NCBI GenBank assembly: GCA_024743115.1
Contig: JANSXC010000005.1
Span: forward strand, 1-64,000
Direction: 5' to 3'
Length of the DNA stretch: 64,000 nt
From: a bacterium
GTDB lineage: Bacteria > Planctomycetota > UBA1135 > UBA2386
The notes below the pieces were generated by a model. It saw only the letters and a program-made list of their open reading frames with translations. It did not search any database and was not told the DNA's origin. Positions 9,578 through 18,228 of the stretch are shown here, in pieces. Numbering within the stretch: the first letter of the stretch is position 1; every line of letters starts with the position of its first letter. A program made the translations under genes and the position numbers.

Positions 9578-10608
9578 GAATCGGACCTGTGGTCGTCGCG
9601 ATGCAACACGACGGTGCGTGACGTGCGACGCCCGCCAGTGACGAACTCGACCGACACCTGGTTGCGGCCGGCAGCCAGCGCGATCTCCGCGTCCGGCAAC
9701 TCGACCCGGAAGGTGCGGGCACCGACCTGCTGCCGGGACCGCGGCGGCAGCTCGTCCGGCCCGAGCAGGGCCACAGTCTCGCCGTTGAGGAACATGGCGA
9801 GCTCCGTCACGAGCCCGTGCGCCAACACGGCGCCGCGCATGCGACAGGTCGCCGCGACCCGACCGCCATTGCGCGGGAACTCGAGCCGTAGCTCGCCGAC
9901 GAGCTCGCGCTCTTCCCCGTTCATGCCGGTCTTGAGGAAGCGGGTCATCTCGCCGGCCGAGTGCGCGACGCCGAGCGCGAACAGCGTCTGCGTCGTGCGA
10001 TCTCCGTCATCGACCGTGAACACTGGCGGCACGACCAGGCTCTGCAGGGTGCCGAGCGACCAGAGATCGTTCCGGTCGAAGAAGCCGAGCCGCATGCTGC
10101 GGGGGTTGCCGGCCAGATTGGCGATCGTCTGCCCGCTGTGCGGATTGACTACCTCCCAGTCGATCTGAACCCCGGCTTCGTAGTCCGAATCGGCAACGAA
10201 CAGCCCACCGACCCAGGTCGTGATCCACAGCAGGGACGACAACCAACCGTCGCTGGTGCTGCCGAGGTAGGCGAACTCGGCGCCCGAGAGCCTCGGCCGC
10301 AGCACGAGGTCCGCGCCGGCGTCGAAGCCGTCGCCGTCGACGGCCTCGATGACGCTCGCGGCGCGCAACTCCTCGAGATCCTCGACGAGCGTCGCGCGCA
10401 CGCGCTCACGGTCCCAAGCGACTTCGGCCTGGCCAGCCGATGCCAACGTGATGCCCTCACGGACATCGAGCGGCGTAACCGCAATCCGAAACGGCGCCGG
10501 CTCGGCAGAACGCAGGTCGCGCGTCTCGGGCAGCCGGTCGACCGGGCTGCCCGTCGCACACGCGACGAGCAGCAGGCCCGGCAAGCAGATCATGGCATGA
10601 AGTCGCAT
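9574..10608 (-). CDS. Lipoprotein of unknown function in caspase operon
   Basis: A 344-residue protein with a lipoprotein signal (LLVACATG, Cys near residue 17). After it comes FRIAVTPLDVREG, reminiscent of the N-terminal strand of periplasmic proteins that assemble on the outer membrane (CsgG/LpoB-like AVxPF), then an acidic helix and GADLVLRPRLSGAEF. A hydrophobic patch WLSSLLWITTWVGGLFV (near 125-140) could be a membrane-associated segment. The C-terminal 110 residues are beta-rich. I do not recognise the family. It is coupled to the downstream propeller gene by a 4-bp overlap and follows the helical exported protein by 15 bp. Confidence 0.7.
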   Translation of the reverse strand: MRLHAMICLPGLLLVACATGSPVDRLPETRDLRSAEPAPFRIAVTPLDVREGITLASAGQAEVAWDRERVRATLVEDLEELRAASVIEAVDGDGFDAGADLVLRPRLSGAEFAYLGSTSDGWLSSLLWITTWVGGLFVADSDYEAGVQIDWEVVNPHSGQTIANLAGNPRSMRLGFFDRNDLWSLGTLQSLVVPPVFTVDDGDRTTQTLFALGVAHSAGEMTRFLKTGMNGEERELVGELRLEFPRNGGRVAATCRMRGAVLAHGLVTELAMFLNGETVALLGPDELPPRSRQQVGARTFRVELPDAEIALAAGRNQVSVEFVTGGRRTSRTVVLHRDDHRSDS

Positions 10609-10623
10609 CGTTCGGGCCTCCGT

Positions 10624-12399
10624 TCAGCGACTCAGCTGCTTGATGCGAGCGCCGTACTTCCGCGCCGCGCTCTGGACCGACGGCACCCGGCTCCATTGCA
10701 CGCCGCGAACGCTGGCCTGCATCTTGCCGTTCTTCAGCGACAGTCCGCGCAGGGCCGTGATGTTGGCCATGCCGAACTGGTCCGCGGTCTTGTTCAGCAG
10801 GTTCAGCATCTGCTTCGGCACGTAGCGGTCGAGCTGACCGAAGACGCGATCGAAGCGCAGCTGCTTGCCGATAACGTCCTTCGCACCCTTGACGATCCGA
10901 CTCTCGATCTGCTTGAGCAGGCCCTCGATGGGCTTGAGAGCCACGGGCAGCTTCGGTAGGCCGACGCTGAGGCTGAGGCGACCGAGACTGACGCGCTTGA
11001 CCTCGAGGCCATACCCCTTGACCGCGAACTCGACGTAACCGGTCAGGTCACGGCGCAGCTTCGGCGAGAAGCGGTAGTTCTGGCGGACGGGGCCAAGCTG
11101 GCCCTTGAGCCGGACGTCGAGCAGACGACCACGGCCGATCTTCCAACCGACGCGGATGCGATCACCTCGGATCGTCGGGTTCTTGAGCTGGATCGAGAAC
11201 TTGCCGGCCTCGATCGACGCGGACAGCGAACCACCGAAGCCGGTGACGCGCGCCTTGACAGGCTTGATGCCCGCCGAGAACGACCGCGGAGCGCCGACGT
11301 TGCGCAACGCACGCGGAGTCGACCAGGTGAGCTTGTCGCTACCCACCTTCAGACGGGTGCTGCCGAGCGCGAAGCAGTCGAGCCAGAGCCGCTGCATCGT
11401 CGCGCTGTCGGCCTGGATGACCTTACTCACCGTGCGCTGCCAGCCGGACAGCGGCATCGCGCGCCGGCCCTTGCTCGAGAGGCGCGAGTTCGCACGGATG
11501 TAGGCCAGACGCTCCACGAGCGGGCGCAGCCCTGAGAACTGTTCGAGGCGGCGCTTGTTGCTGCGCGACAGTCCGGGGTAGCGATCCCAGTAGCGCGCGA
11601 GTTGCGCCACCTGAGGTGCTGCGACCTCACGCATCATGTGGATGAACAACGACTCCCACGGGCCCGCGTAGCTCGACCTGCGCGTGCGCTGACGCATCAT
11701 CATCATGCGCGGGTTGTTCAGGTTGCGATCGGAGACCTCGCCCTCGGGGCGGCCGTCCCCTTCGGGACCGAACAGATCCTCGACGATCCACGCCTCGGGA
11801 TCCTCGAACAGCGGCACCTGACTCGCGTCGGCCATGCCCAGATCGCGCGTTCCGACATCGGGGTACTTCTCGTTGACCTCCATCGCGAGAGCTACTGCGA
11901 GCAGAACTTGCGCGCACATCGCCCCGGTGCCCGCCGCGCCGCCGATCACGCCCCCCGCGACGCCGCCACCAATCGCACCAGGACCGGTCTCGGACAACGC
12001 GATCGCGCCGATGCCGGCGCCGGCGGCGGTCATCGTCGGCGGCCAGACGACACCCGTGACCAGGATGAGGTTGCAGGCGTGGAACGCCGCCTCACGCTGG
12101 CTCTTCGAGCCGTCGAACCCCTTGAGGTTGTCGGCGACGAACTTCGTGTAGGTGCCCAGGAGGTTCATGAACGGCGCGATCATTGGATCGCTCGCATTCA
12201 GCTCGCGGGTCCCGATCAGTGCCGGGTCCGGGACAATGAGATTGTCGAGTTCGAGGCCCTGCCATTCGTGCTCTTCGGCGGCGATGACATCGTGCTCGAA
12301 GACCTGCTCTTCGGCCTCGGGCGCGGTCTCGGACTGCGCGAGAATCGGGGTGGCGGTGAACAACAGACTCAGCGCCGGGGAACGAAACGGAAAGTTCAT
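10624..12399 (-). CDS. Exported protein of unknown function, first gene of caspase operon
   Basis: A 591-residue protein. The start at 12399 is supported by AAGGAG 8 bases upstream and a signal peptide ending TPILAQ; an in-frame start at 12474 would put an implausible leader before it. Residues about 90-160 include a glycine-rich hydrophobic segment (IGGGVAGGVIGGAAGTGAM) resembling a glycine-zipper membrane region. A four-methionine run (PRMMMMRQR) is near residue 220. The C-terminal half is basic and beta-rich with repeated amphipathic strands (VRLKGQLGPVRQNYRF), resembling lipid-binding BPI/LEA-2-like proteins; that is a weak guess. The family is not recognised. Confidence 0.72.
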   Translation of the reverse strand: MNFPFRSPALSLLFTATPILAQSETAPEAEEQVFEHDVIAAEEHEWQGLELDNLIVPDPALIGTRELNASDPMIAPFMNLLGTYTKFVADNLKGFDGSKSQREAAFHACNLILVTGVVWPPTMTAAGAGIGAIALSETGPGAIGGGVAGGVIGGAAGTGAMCAQVLLAVALAMEVNEKYPDVGTRDLGMADASQVPLFEDPEAWIVEDLFGPEGDGRPEGEVSDRNLNNPRMMMMRQRTRRSSYAGPWESLFIHMMREVAAPQVAQLARYWDRYPGLSRSNKRRLEQFSGLRPLVERLAYIRANSRLSSKGRRAMPLSGWQRTVSKVIQADSATMQRLWLDCFALGSTRLKVGSDKLTWSTPRALRNVGAPRSFSAGIKPVKARVTGFGGSLSASIEAGKFSIQLKNPTIRGDRIRVGWKIGRGRLLDVRLKGQLGPVRQNYRFSPKLRRDLTGYVEFAVKGYGLEVKRVSLGRLSLSVGLPKLPVALKPIEGLLKQIESRIVKGAKDVIGKQLRFDRVFGQLDRYVPKQMLNLLNKTADQFGMANITALRGLSLKNGKMQASVRGVQWSRVPSVQSAARKYGARIKQLSR

Positions 12400-12624
12400 G
12401 GGGAATGCTCCTTGGGAAATCCGCCGCCCGAAACCTGGGCGGTAGTCAGTCGATGCCGGCAACCGGCCTGGCATGACGAGAAAACTGTCGACGCGCGGAC
12501 CGTTCCGCGGCGCTCACCCCCACGGCGCGGCGACCGGCGCCCGTTTTCCGAGATCGCGAGACTTTTCCCCTACCGCGCGCGGCCGCTCCCCCGCCGGCTG
12601 CTCCTCCGCCGGCTGCGCAGGCCC
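12400..12624 (-). other. Hairpin-rich leader between ECF sigma gene and caspase operon
   Basis: This 225-bp gap holds three short perfect stems on the strand of the operon: 12424-12429 with 12437-12442 (loop 7), 12455-12459 with 12463-12467 (loop 3) and 12494-12499 with 12504-12509 (loop 4). A 10-bp direct repeat (CCGCCGGCTG on the plus strand) is at 12591-12600 and 12606-12615. No U-run follows any stem, so an intrinsic terminator is not clear. The region could hold the operon promoter, an attenuator or RNA processing sites. Confidence 0.4.
12408..12413 (-). promoter_or_regulatory. Ribosome-binding site fixing the start at 12399
   Basis: AAGGAG on the minus strand, 8 bases before the ATG at 12399. 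It decides against the upstream in-frame start at 12474. Confidence 0.75.
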
Positions 12625-13212
12625 CTACGAGCTGCCGAGTTCGCGCAGCAGGAAGCTGCGCGCGAACTCCCAGGAGCGATGCAGACTGGTGACCGACCGG
12701 CCCAGCAAATCCGCAGCCTCCTGCAGCGTCAGCCCCGCGAAGAAGCGCATGTCGACGAGTTCGCCGAGCTCGGGATCGCGCGCGGTCAGCCGTTCGAGGG
12801 CAGCGTGCAGATCGAGTAGCTCGACCTGATCTCCTGCGCCGCCACCGATCGTCACCGCGATCACCTGTGGATCGACCCCACTGTCGCGCTCGACGCGACG
12901 CCGCCGCGCCCGCTCGACAAGAATGTTGCGCATGACGCGTCCCGCAAGCCGCAGGAAGTGACCACGATCCTCCCAGCTCGCAGCCGGACTACTCTGCAAC
13001 CGCATCCATGCCTCGTGAACGAGCACCGTCGGCTGCATCGTCACCTGCCGATGCTCGCCGCGCATCGCCGCCGCCGCGCGTGCGTGCAGTCGTTCATAGA
13101 TCAACGGCACGAGCTGTTCGCCGGCCGCCGCATCCCCCTCACGCAACCGTCCGAGCAGCCGCGTGATCGCAGCATCGCCATCATCGTTCGGTCGGTTCTC
13201 GGGCCCGGGCAT
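12625..13212 (-). CDS. ECF-family RNA polymerase sigma factor (Sig-70_X6 type)
   Basis: A 195-residue sigma factor with regions 2 and 4 only. Region 2 includes QPTVLVHEAWMRLQ and HFLRLAGRVMRNILVERARRR, a signature of the planctomycete/acidobacterial Sig-70_X6 (TIGR02999-like) group. Region 4 is the helix-turn-helix ELVDMRFFAGLTLQEAADLLG followed by SVTSLHRSWEFARSFL. Members of this group usually sit next to Ser/Thr kinase genes. Here the kinase is at the far end of the same-strand gene run (898-3306). No anti-sigma factor is adjacent. It lies 7 bp downstream of the APH/ATPase gene and 225 bp upstream of the caspase operon, which it may transcribe (inference). Confidence 0.92.
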   Translation of the reverse strand: MPGPENRPNDDGDAAITRLLGRLREGDAAAGEQLVPLIYERLHARAAAAMRGEHRQVTMQPTVLVHEAWMRLQSSPAASWEDRGHFLRLAGRVMRNILVERARRRRVERDSGVDPQVIAVTIGGGAGDQVELLDLHAALERLTARDPELGELVDMRFFAGLTLQEAADLLGRSVTSLHRSWEFARSFLLRELGSS

Positions 13213-13219
13213 GGCAGGT

Positions 13220-14800
13220 TCAACGTTCGAGCAGGCGGGTCAGCACGTCGATCCCGAGGTCTTCGATGGCACGTTCGCCGTCGAGCAGGATCGGAGACTC
13301 AGCGGCAGTCGGCACCTCGAATGCGCGGTGCATCTGCACGGCGATCGCGGGGCCGGCGTCGCTGGCCTGGCCGACGGCGGCGAGTCGGTCCGCAGCACGC
13401 GCAACGGCGACCTCGGTGTCCACGCTGACGTGGACGAGGGCGAACCGCGCGCCCGCATCGGCAGCCATCGCGCGAGCCCGGCTGCGCAGCGCGATCGCGG
13501 GGAAGTTGCCGTCGATGAGAACTACCGTCGCGGGCGTCGCAGCGGCACGCGATGCGACTTCTCCGTACGTGCGACGAGTGAACTCCCAACGGTAGTACTC
13601 GTCACCCGCGCGAACTGCCGGCGGCAGACCCGCGAGTTCCTTCCGGACGAGATCCGTGTTCACGACGGGCCAACCGGTCACGCGCCCGAGCCACTCGCAC
13701 AACGTGCTCTTGCCACTCGCGGGAGGGCCGGAAACGACACACCAGAGTGCGCCACCCTGTTCGATCTGATGAGCCGCTGCGAGCAGCACGTGCCGCCGCG
13801 CGGAGTCGCGCGCCGCTGCGCGATCGTCACTGTCGATCTCCGGCTCACTCGCCACGGTCGCAGCGACCTTGGCCCGCACCATCGCACGATAGCTGCAGAA
13901 CGTCGGCAGGATCGCCCGCAGCCGCTCGTCCCCGCTCTCACGCTCGTAGGCCGATACGAATGCGCGCTCGAGGTCGGGAGCCCCGCGATAGCGCAGGTCC
14001 ATCGCAAGGAATGCGACTTCGGCCGCCACGTCGCCACATCGGAACTCGGACGAGAACTCCAGACAGTCGTAGATCGCCGGCGGCGTCGTCATGCAGATGT
14101 TGCGCGCGTGCAGATCGCCGTGGCCATCGACGACCCGGCCCGCTGCAACGCGTCGTTCGAGTTCCGGCAACAGCCGCTCGAAGCTCACCGCGCTCGACCG
14201 CTCGAGCGCGGCGAGCAGCGCAACCGCATCGGGCCCCGCGTCCTCGGCTGGACCACGCAGATCGGTGAAGTTGTCCGCCGCCAACCTGGCGACGGCTCGC
14301 GGCTGCCCAACGCCCTCGCTGGCCGTCCGCGAATCGGTAACTCGATCCGCGGCGCGATGGAAGCGCGCGACGAGGACCGCGATATCTTCGACCATGGCCA
14401 CCGTGACGGCGCCCGGAGACCGCAGCAGTTCGTCCAACATCCGGTCTTGCGGCAGCCGCCGCATCACGACCGCGACATCGAGATCCGCATCCCCCTCGTC
14501 GTCACCGAGCTCAGCGAACCGCAGCTGGTCCTGCTCCCGGCGCAACGCCACCGTTCCGAGATACACGTCGGGACAGAGCCGGCGATTGAGCTGCACTTCG
14601 TCGCGACACGTGCGACGACGGGCGGCGAGCGTCGTGAAGTCGACGAACGGCAACGCGATTGCCTTCTTGAGCTTGTAGACCCGCTCGCCAACGAGACAGA
14701 CGACCGACAGGTGCGTCTGCAGGATCTCGACGTCGCCCGCGACAACCCCGCGATAGCAGGCGGGATCGGCCAGTTCGGCAATCAGGTTCACGACGGACAT
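13220..14800 (-). CDS. Bifunctional aminoglycoside-phosphotransferase-like / P-loop kinase fusion
   Basis: A 526-residue cytoplasmic protein of the COG2187-COG0645 fusion type. The N-terminal domain (about 1-320) is an APH-like kinase: VYKLKKAI carries the nucleotide-binding lysines, HGDLHARN (227-234) the catalytic Asp, and a YDCLEFSSEFRCGDVAAEVAF segment typical of this subgroup. The C-terminal domain (about 350-526) is a small P-loop kinase with Walker A GPPASGKST (358-366). Substrates are unknown, although such fusions are often misnamed as antibiotic-resistance enzymes. No signal peptide is present. It may share a transcript with the sigma gene 7 bp downstream. Confidence 0.88.
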   Translation of the reverse strand: MSVVNLIAELADPACYRGVVAGDVEILQTHLSVVCLVGERVYKLKKAIALPFVDFTTLAARRRTCRDEVQLNRRLCPDVYLGTVALRREQDQLRFAELGDDEGDADLDVAVVMRRLPQDRMLDELLRSPGAVTVAMVEDIAVLVARFHRAADRVTDSRTASEGVGQPRAVARLAADNFTDLRGPAEDAGPDAVALLAALERSSAVSFERLLPELERRVAAGRVVDGHGDLHARNICMTTPPAIYDCLEFSSEFRCGDVAAEVAFLAMDLRYRGAPDLERAFVSAYERESGDERLRAILPTFCSYRAMVRAKVAATVASEPEIDSDDRAAARDSARRHVLLAAAHQIEQGGALWCVVSGPPASGKSTLCEWLGRVTGWPVVNTDLVRKELAGLPPAVRAGDEYYRWEFTRRTYGEVASRAAATPATVVLIDGNFPAIALRSRARAMAADAGARFALVHVSVDTEVAVARAADRLAAVGQASDAGPAIAVQMHRAFEVPTAAESPILLDGERAIEDLGIDVLTRLLER

Positions 14801-14858
14801 GCCGAACGCACGTTACCGGTCCGTCGGCCAATCCGCGAATGTGAGCAGGCCGTGACAA

Positions 14859-16265
14859 TCAGCGCTGGCCGACGACGAGGCGCAGAGCGTTCGAGACGAC
14901 CCCCGGGAACGGCGTCGTGGCGGCCGCATCCAGCACGATCGTCTGACCGAAGATTCGCTGCCCGAGCAGCGCCGGCCCCGGACTGATGGCCCCGGTCCAT
15001 TCCGCGACGTCGCCGGTTCCCGTCGGCATACTCGCGACGATCGCGACGGCATCGACGCTCACGTGCCCCACGCACCCTGGCATGCCCTCGGGCGCGAGAC
15101 TCGTGGGCAGACTCCGGCCGGCCCAGTTCGAATCGGACAGCCCAAAGACGAACAACACGAGCTGCGCACTCGGGACCGGCGTGACCCGAAGTTCCAACGT
15201 ATCGCCGAGCCACGGCCACCGGACCGCACTCAGGTCAGGTAAACCGACGCTGCCGGCGCAGCCGGATCCGAAGGGTTCGGCGCGCGCCGGCTGGACCGAC
15301 GAATACTCCCAGGTCTGTGCCGAGCTGCCGCTGCCACCGAGCCGGCCACCGAAGTGCACGACGACTGCACGAACGGGGTCATAGGCCAGGCCGTTGTCCC
15401 AATTCCCGATCGGACCGCTGCCCGATTTCGTCATGGACCAACCCCGACCGTCCCACTCCCACGTCGACTGCGACTGCAGCGGCCGCTCGAATCCCGGCGA
15501 CATGACGACACGCGCCCGCCGGTGATGGAACGCCAGCGCGTGACCGAGCTGGCTCGGCGGTGAAGTCGTCGGCTGACGCAGCGACCAGTTCGCGCCATCC
15601 CAGATCCACGTATCACCGAACGCGGCCCCGCCACCGCCGGGGAACCCACCGAACAGGACGACTTCGCCGCGCAACGGATCTCCCGCCATCGCATGCCAAC
15701 CGCGCGCCGTCGGCGCCATGGCGGGCGCCTTCACGGCCCACTGCGAACCATCCCAGGTCCACGTGTCCACGAGCGGCCCCGAACTCGAGAATCCACCGAA
15801 CATGACGAGTTCCTGTCGCGCGGCATCCCAGGCGAGCCCGGTATGCGATCGCGGCGGCGGCGAAACAGCCGGCAGCCGCTGCGACCATGCGACACCGTCC
15901 CATTCCCAGAGCTCGTCGGAGACGCCTGCGCCACCCGTGCCACCGAACAACACGACTCGTTGCCGCGCATGATCCGTCGCGAGAGCGTGCCAGGCCCGGG
16001 CGGGGGGCGAGGCAACGGGCGCGAGTCGTAACCATCGCGCACCGTCGAACGACCACGTGTCCGCCTGCGGCGCGCGCCCATCGCCACCAAAGAGCAGGAC
16101 CTCGGCGTTCGACGGGTCCCAGGCCAACCGCGCGGCATCGCGAGCCGGGGGTGCAACGGCCGGCGTCGACTGGCCCCAAGTCGTCTGACCCCGACAGACT
16201 CCAGCCGCAGTGAGTATTGCGGCGCCGGCTACGAAAGCGGACAGGCGACCCATTCGGGGCAGCAT
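14859..16265 (-). CDS. Exported Kelch-repeat protein
   Basis: About 468 residues from the ATG at 16265 (an ATG at 16253 is an alternative), with a signal peptide ending near VCRGQ. Six Kelch-type blades follow the pattern W-D-x(n)-VVLFGG-x(n)-DTWxWDG-x-W, giving a probable six-bladed propeller (about 30-320). The C-terminal 135 residues, starting FGSGCAGSVGL, are a separate beta domain with a GC motif and a late PGVVSNALRL stretch. Similar tails occur on several exported proteins in this window. It is likely extracellular or on the cell surface; ligand unknown. It is divergent from the TMTC-like gene. Confidence 0.85.
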   Translation of the reverse strand: MLPRMGRLSAFVAGAAILTAAGVCRGQTTWGQSTPAVAPPARDAARLAWDPSNAEVLLFGGDGRAPQADTWSFDGARWLRLAPVASPPARAWHALATDHARQRVVLFGGTGGAGVSDELWEWDGVAWSQRLPAVSPPPRSHTGLAWDAARQELVMFGGFSSSGPLVDTWTWDGSQWAVKAPAMAPTARGWHAMAGDPLRGEVVLFGGFPGGGGAAFGDTWIWDGANWSLRQPTTSPPSQLGHALAFHHRRARVVMSPGFERPLQSQSTWEWDGRGWSMTKSGSGPIGNWDNGLAYDPVRAVVVHFGGRLGGSGSSAQTWEYSSVQPARAEPFGSGCAGSVGLPDLSAVRWPWLGDTLELRVTPVPSAQLVLFVFGLSDSNWAGRSLPTSLAPEGMPGCVGHVSVDAVAIVASMPTGTGDVAEWTGAISPGPALLGQRIFGQTIVLDAAATTPFPGVVSNALRLVVGQR

Positions 16266-16408
16266 ATCGCGAATCGCGCCAACGGGGCCGTGGATCACTG
16301 CCGTGCCCGGAACCACGTTTCCTCTGCAAGCGTCACCACCGGCTGGCGGTATCTTCCGCTAGTCGGCGCGAGCGTGTCGCCGCTCAGTCCGTTGCCGCCC
16401 CAGCTTCA

Positions 16409-18199
16409 GTGCGCCGCCACGCCCTCGTCTACCTTGCGTTCGCCAGCCTCGCGCTCCTGGTCTACTCACCGGCGCTCGGCGGCGGCTTCCTCTGGGACGA
16501 CACGGACTGGATTCGCGACAACGCGGCGCTGCAGAGCTGGAACGGCCTGTGGCGGATCTGGTTCGAGCCCGGCGCCGTCATTCAGTACTACCCGCTGACG
16601 TACACCTCGTGGTGGCTCGATGCGCGCTGCTTCGATCTCGACCCGGCCGTGATGCACGTCGAGAACGTGCTCCTGCACGCCCTCAACGCCACGCTGCTCA
16701 CCGCGCTGCTGCGACGACTCGAATTGCCGCTCGCGATCGGCGCCGGCGCGATCTTCCTGCTTCATCCGGTGCACGTCGAATCCGTCGCGTGGCTCGTCGA
16801 GCGCAAGAACACGCTGTCGACCGCGTTCTACCTGGGCAGCGCGCTCGGCTGGCTGTCGTGGCTGGAACATGGCGGTGCCCGCCGACTCGCGCTCGCCGCC
16901 ACCACGTTTCTCCTCGCGCTCCTCGCCAAGACCGCGACCCTGATGCTGCCGGTGAGCCTGCTCGCCCTGGCAATCTGGCGCCGTGAAACACCCGCACGCG
17001 CCCTTCGTGGACTAGCGCCATTCGCCACACTCACGGTGCTCGCCGCCAGCAGCACGATCGTCATGGAGCGCGGCGAAGGCGCCATCGGCTACGACTGGTC
17101 GCTCACGCTCGGCGAACGCTGCGCACTGCTCGGCCAGAACTGCGCGTTCTACGCCGGCAAGCTCGCATGGCCGCAGCCCCTCGCATTCGTCTATGCCAAG
17201 TGGGACCTCGGCACCGGCACCGTGCTCGGATGGTTGCCGACCTGCGTGACGATCGCCGCTCTCGCAGCGGCGGTCTGGTGCGTGCGCAGCCGCACCCACT
17301 CACGTCGGACGCTCGGCGTGAGCCTCACGTTCCTGACGTTCTTCGCCGGCCTCCTGCCCGTCTCGGGACTCGTTGACTTCTATTATCTGCGCTACGCGTT
17401 TGCTGCGGATCACTTCCAGTACCTGCCGAGCCTTGGCCCGATCGCGCTGGTGTGCTGTGGCAGTGCGACGCTGCTCGGCCCCGCACGCCGCCGGTTCGCC
17501 ATCGCGAGCCTCACGCTGCTCGGTAGCGTGCTCGCCTTCCTCACCTTTGAGCGAACACCGATCTACCGTGACCTCGAAACCCTCTGGCGCGCGACGATCG
17601 CCACGGAACCTGACGCGTGGCTCGCGCATACGAATCTGGGCAACCTGCTCGCGACCCCGACGGAGCCTGACGCCGGTATCGAGCACCACGAGCGCGCGAT
17701 CAAGATCTACGATCACGCGTTCGAATCGAACAACGCGCTCGGCAACCACCACGTCCGCCATGGTCGGTTCGCCGAGGCCCGAGCGTGTTTCGACCGCGCC
17801 GTGCAGGCGCGACCCGACGATGCGCTGACGTTCAACAATCTCGGCACGATGGCCGGCATCCAGGGTGACTTCCGCAGTGCCCGGGATTGGCTCGAACGCG
17901 GTCACGCCCTCGCGCCAGGCAATCGCGACCTGATGCGCAACCTGACGCTGCTGCTCTCCCAGTGCCCGGATCCGACGATTCGCGACGGTCCGCGCGCGCT
18001 ACAGCTCGCCGAACAGCTCAACAACGTCGACGATCCGGATCTGCTCGATCGCTTTGCACTGTTCCGGGCCCTGCTCATCACCGACCAGCGACCGCGAGCC
18101 ATCGAGCTGGGGCAGAGCCTGCTCGAACGCGCACGGACCAACGGCAACGCCGACATCGCCGGCCGCGTCGAGCGCCAGCTCCAGCGGCTGCGGCGGTGA
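16409..18199 (+). CDS. TMTC-like GT-C membrane protein with C-terminal TPRs
   Basis: About 596 residues from a GTG at 16409. The frame is open further upstream, but no ATG exists and the upstream part overlaps the divergent Kelch gene. The chain begins with a membrane span, then GGGFLWDDTDWI, whose acidic WDD pair corresponds to the GT-C catalytic motif. Next come HPVHVESVAWLVERKNTLS, a hallmark of TMTC/DUF1736 proteins, and about ten hydrophobic spans to residue 400. The last 200 residues contain TPRs (LAHTNLGNLL, ALTFNNLGTMAG). Eukaryotic TMTCs are O-mannosyltransferases acting on cadherins. A protein O-glycosylation role is therefore plausible, acting outside the membrane with a polyprenyl-sugar donor (inference). 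Confidence 0.82.
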   Translation: MRRHALVYLAFASLALLVYSPALGGGFLWDDTDWIRDNAALQSWNGLWRIWFEPGAVIQYYPLTYTSWWLDARCFDLDPAVMHVENVLLHALNATLLTALLRRLELPLAIGAGAIFLLHPVHVESVAWLVERKNTLSTAFYLGSALGWLSWLEHGGARRLALAATTFLLALLAKTATLMLPVSLLALAIWRRETPARALRGLAPFATLTVLAASSTIVMERGEGAIGYDWSLTLGERCALLGQNCAFYAGKLAWPQPLAFVYAKWDLGTGTVLGWLPTCVTIAALAAAVWCVRSRTHSRRTLGVSLTFLTFFAGLLPVSGLVDFYYLRYAFAADHFQYLPSLGPIALVCCGSATLLGPARRRFAIASLTLLGSVLAFLTFERTPIYRDLETLWRATIATEPDAWLAHTNLGNLLATPTEPDAGIEHHERAIKIYDHAFESNNALGNHHVRHGRFAEARACFDRAVQARPDDALTFNNLGTMAGIQGDFRSARDWLERGHALAPGNRDLMRNLTLLLSQCPDPTIRDGPRALQLAEQLNNVDDPDLLDRFALFRALLITDQRPRAIELGQSLLERARTNGNADIAGRVERQLQRLRR

Positions 18200-18228
18200 T
18201 CTGGTAGTTTGGCGGTGAGGTCCTCCCC

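Noticed and set aside
13220..14800. Aminoglycoside-resistance gene
   Set aside because: The APH-like domain belongs to the widespread APH-P-loop fusion family of unknown substrate; no evidence for drug modification.
13163..14986. 607-residue plus-strand frame
   Set aside because: Antisense to the APH/ATPase fusion, whose HGDLHARN and Walker A motifs are unmistakable.
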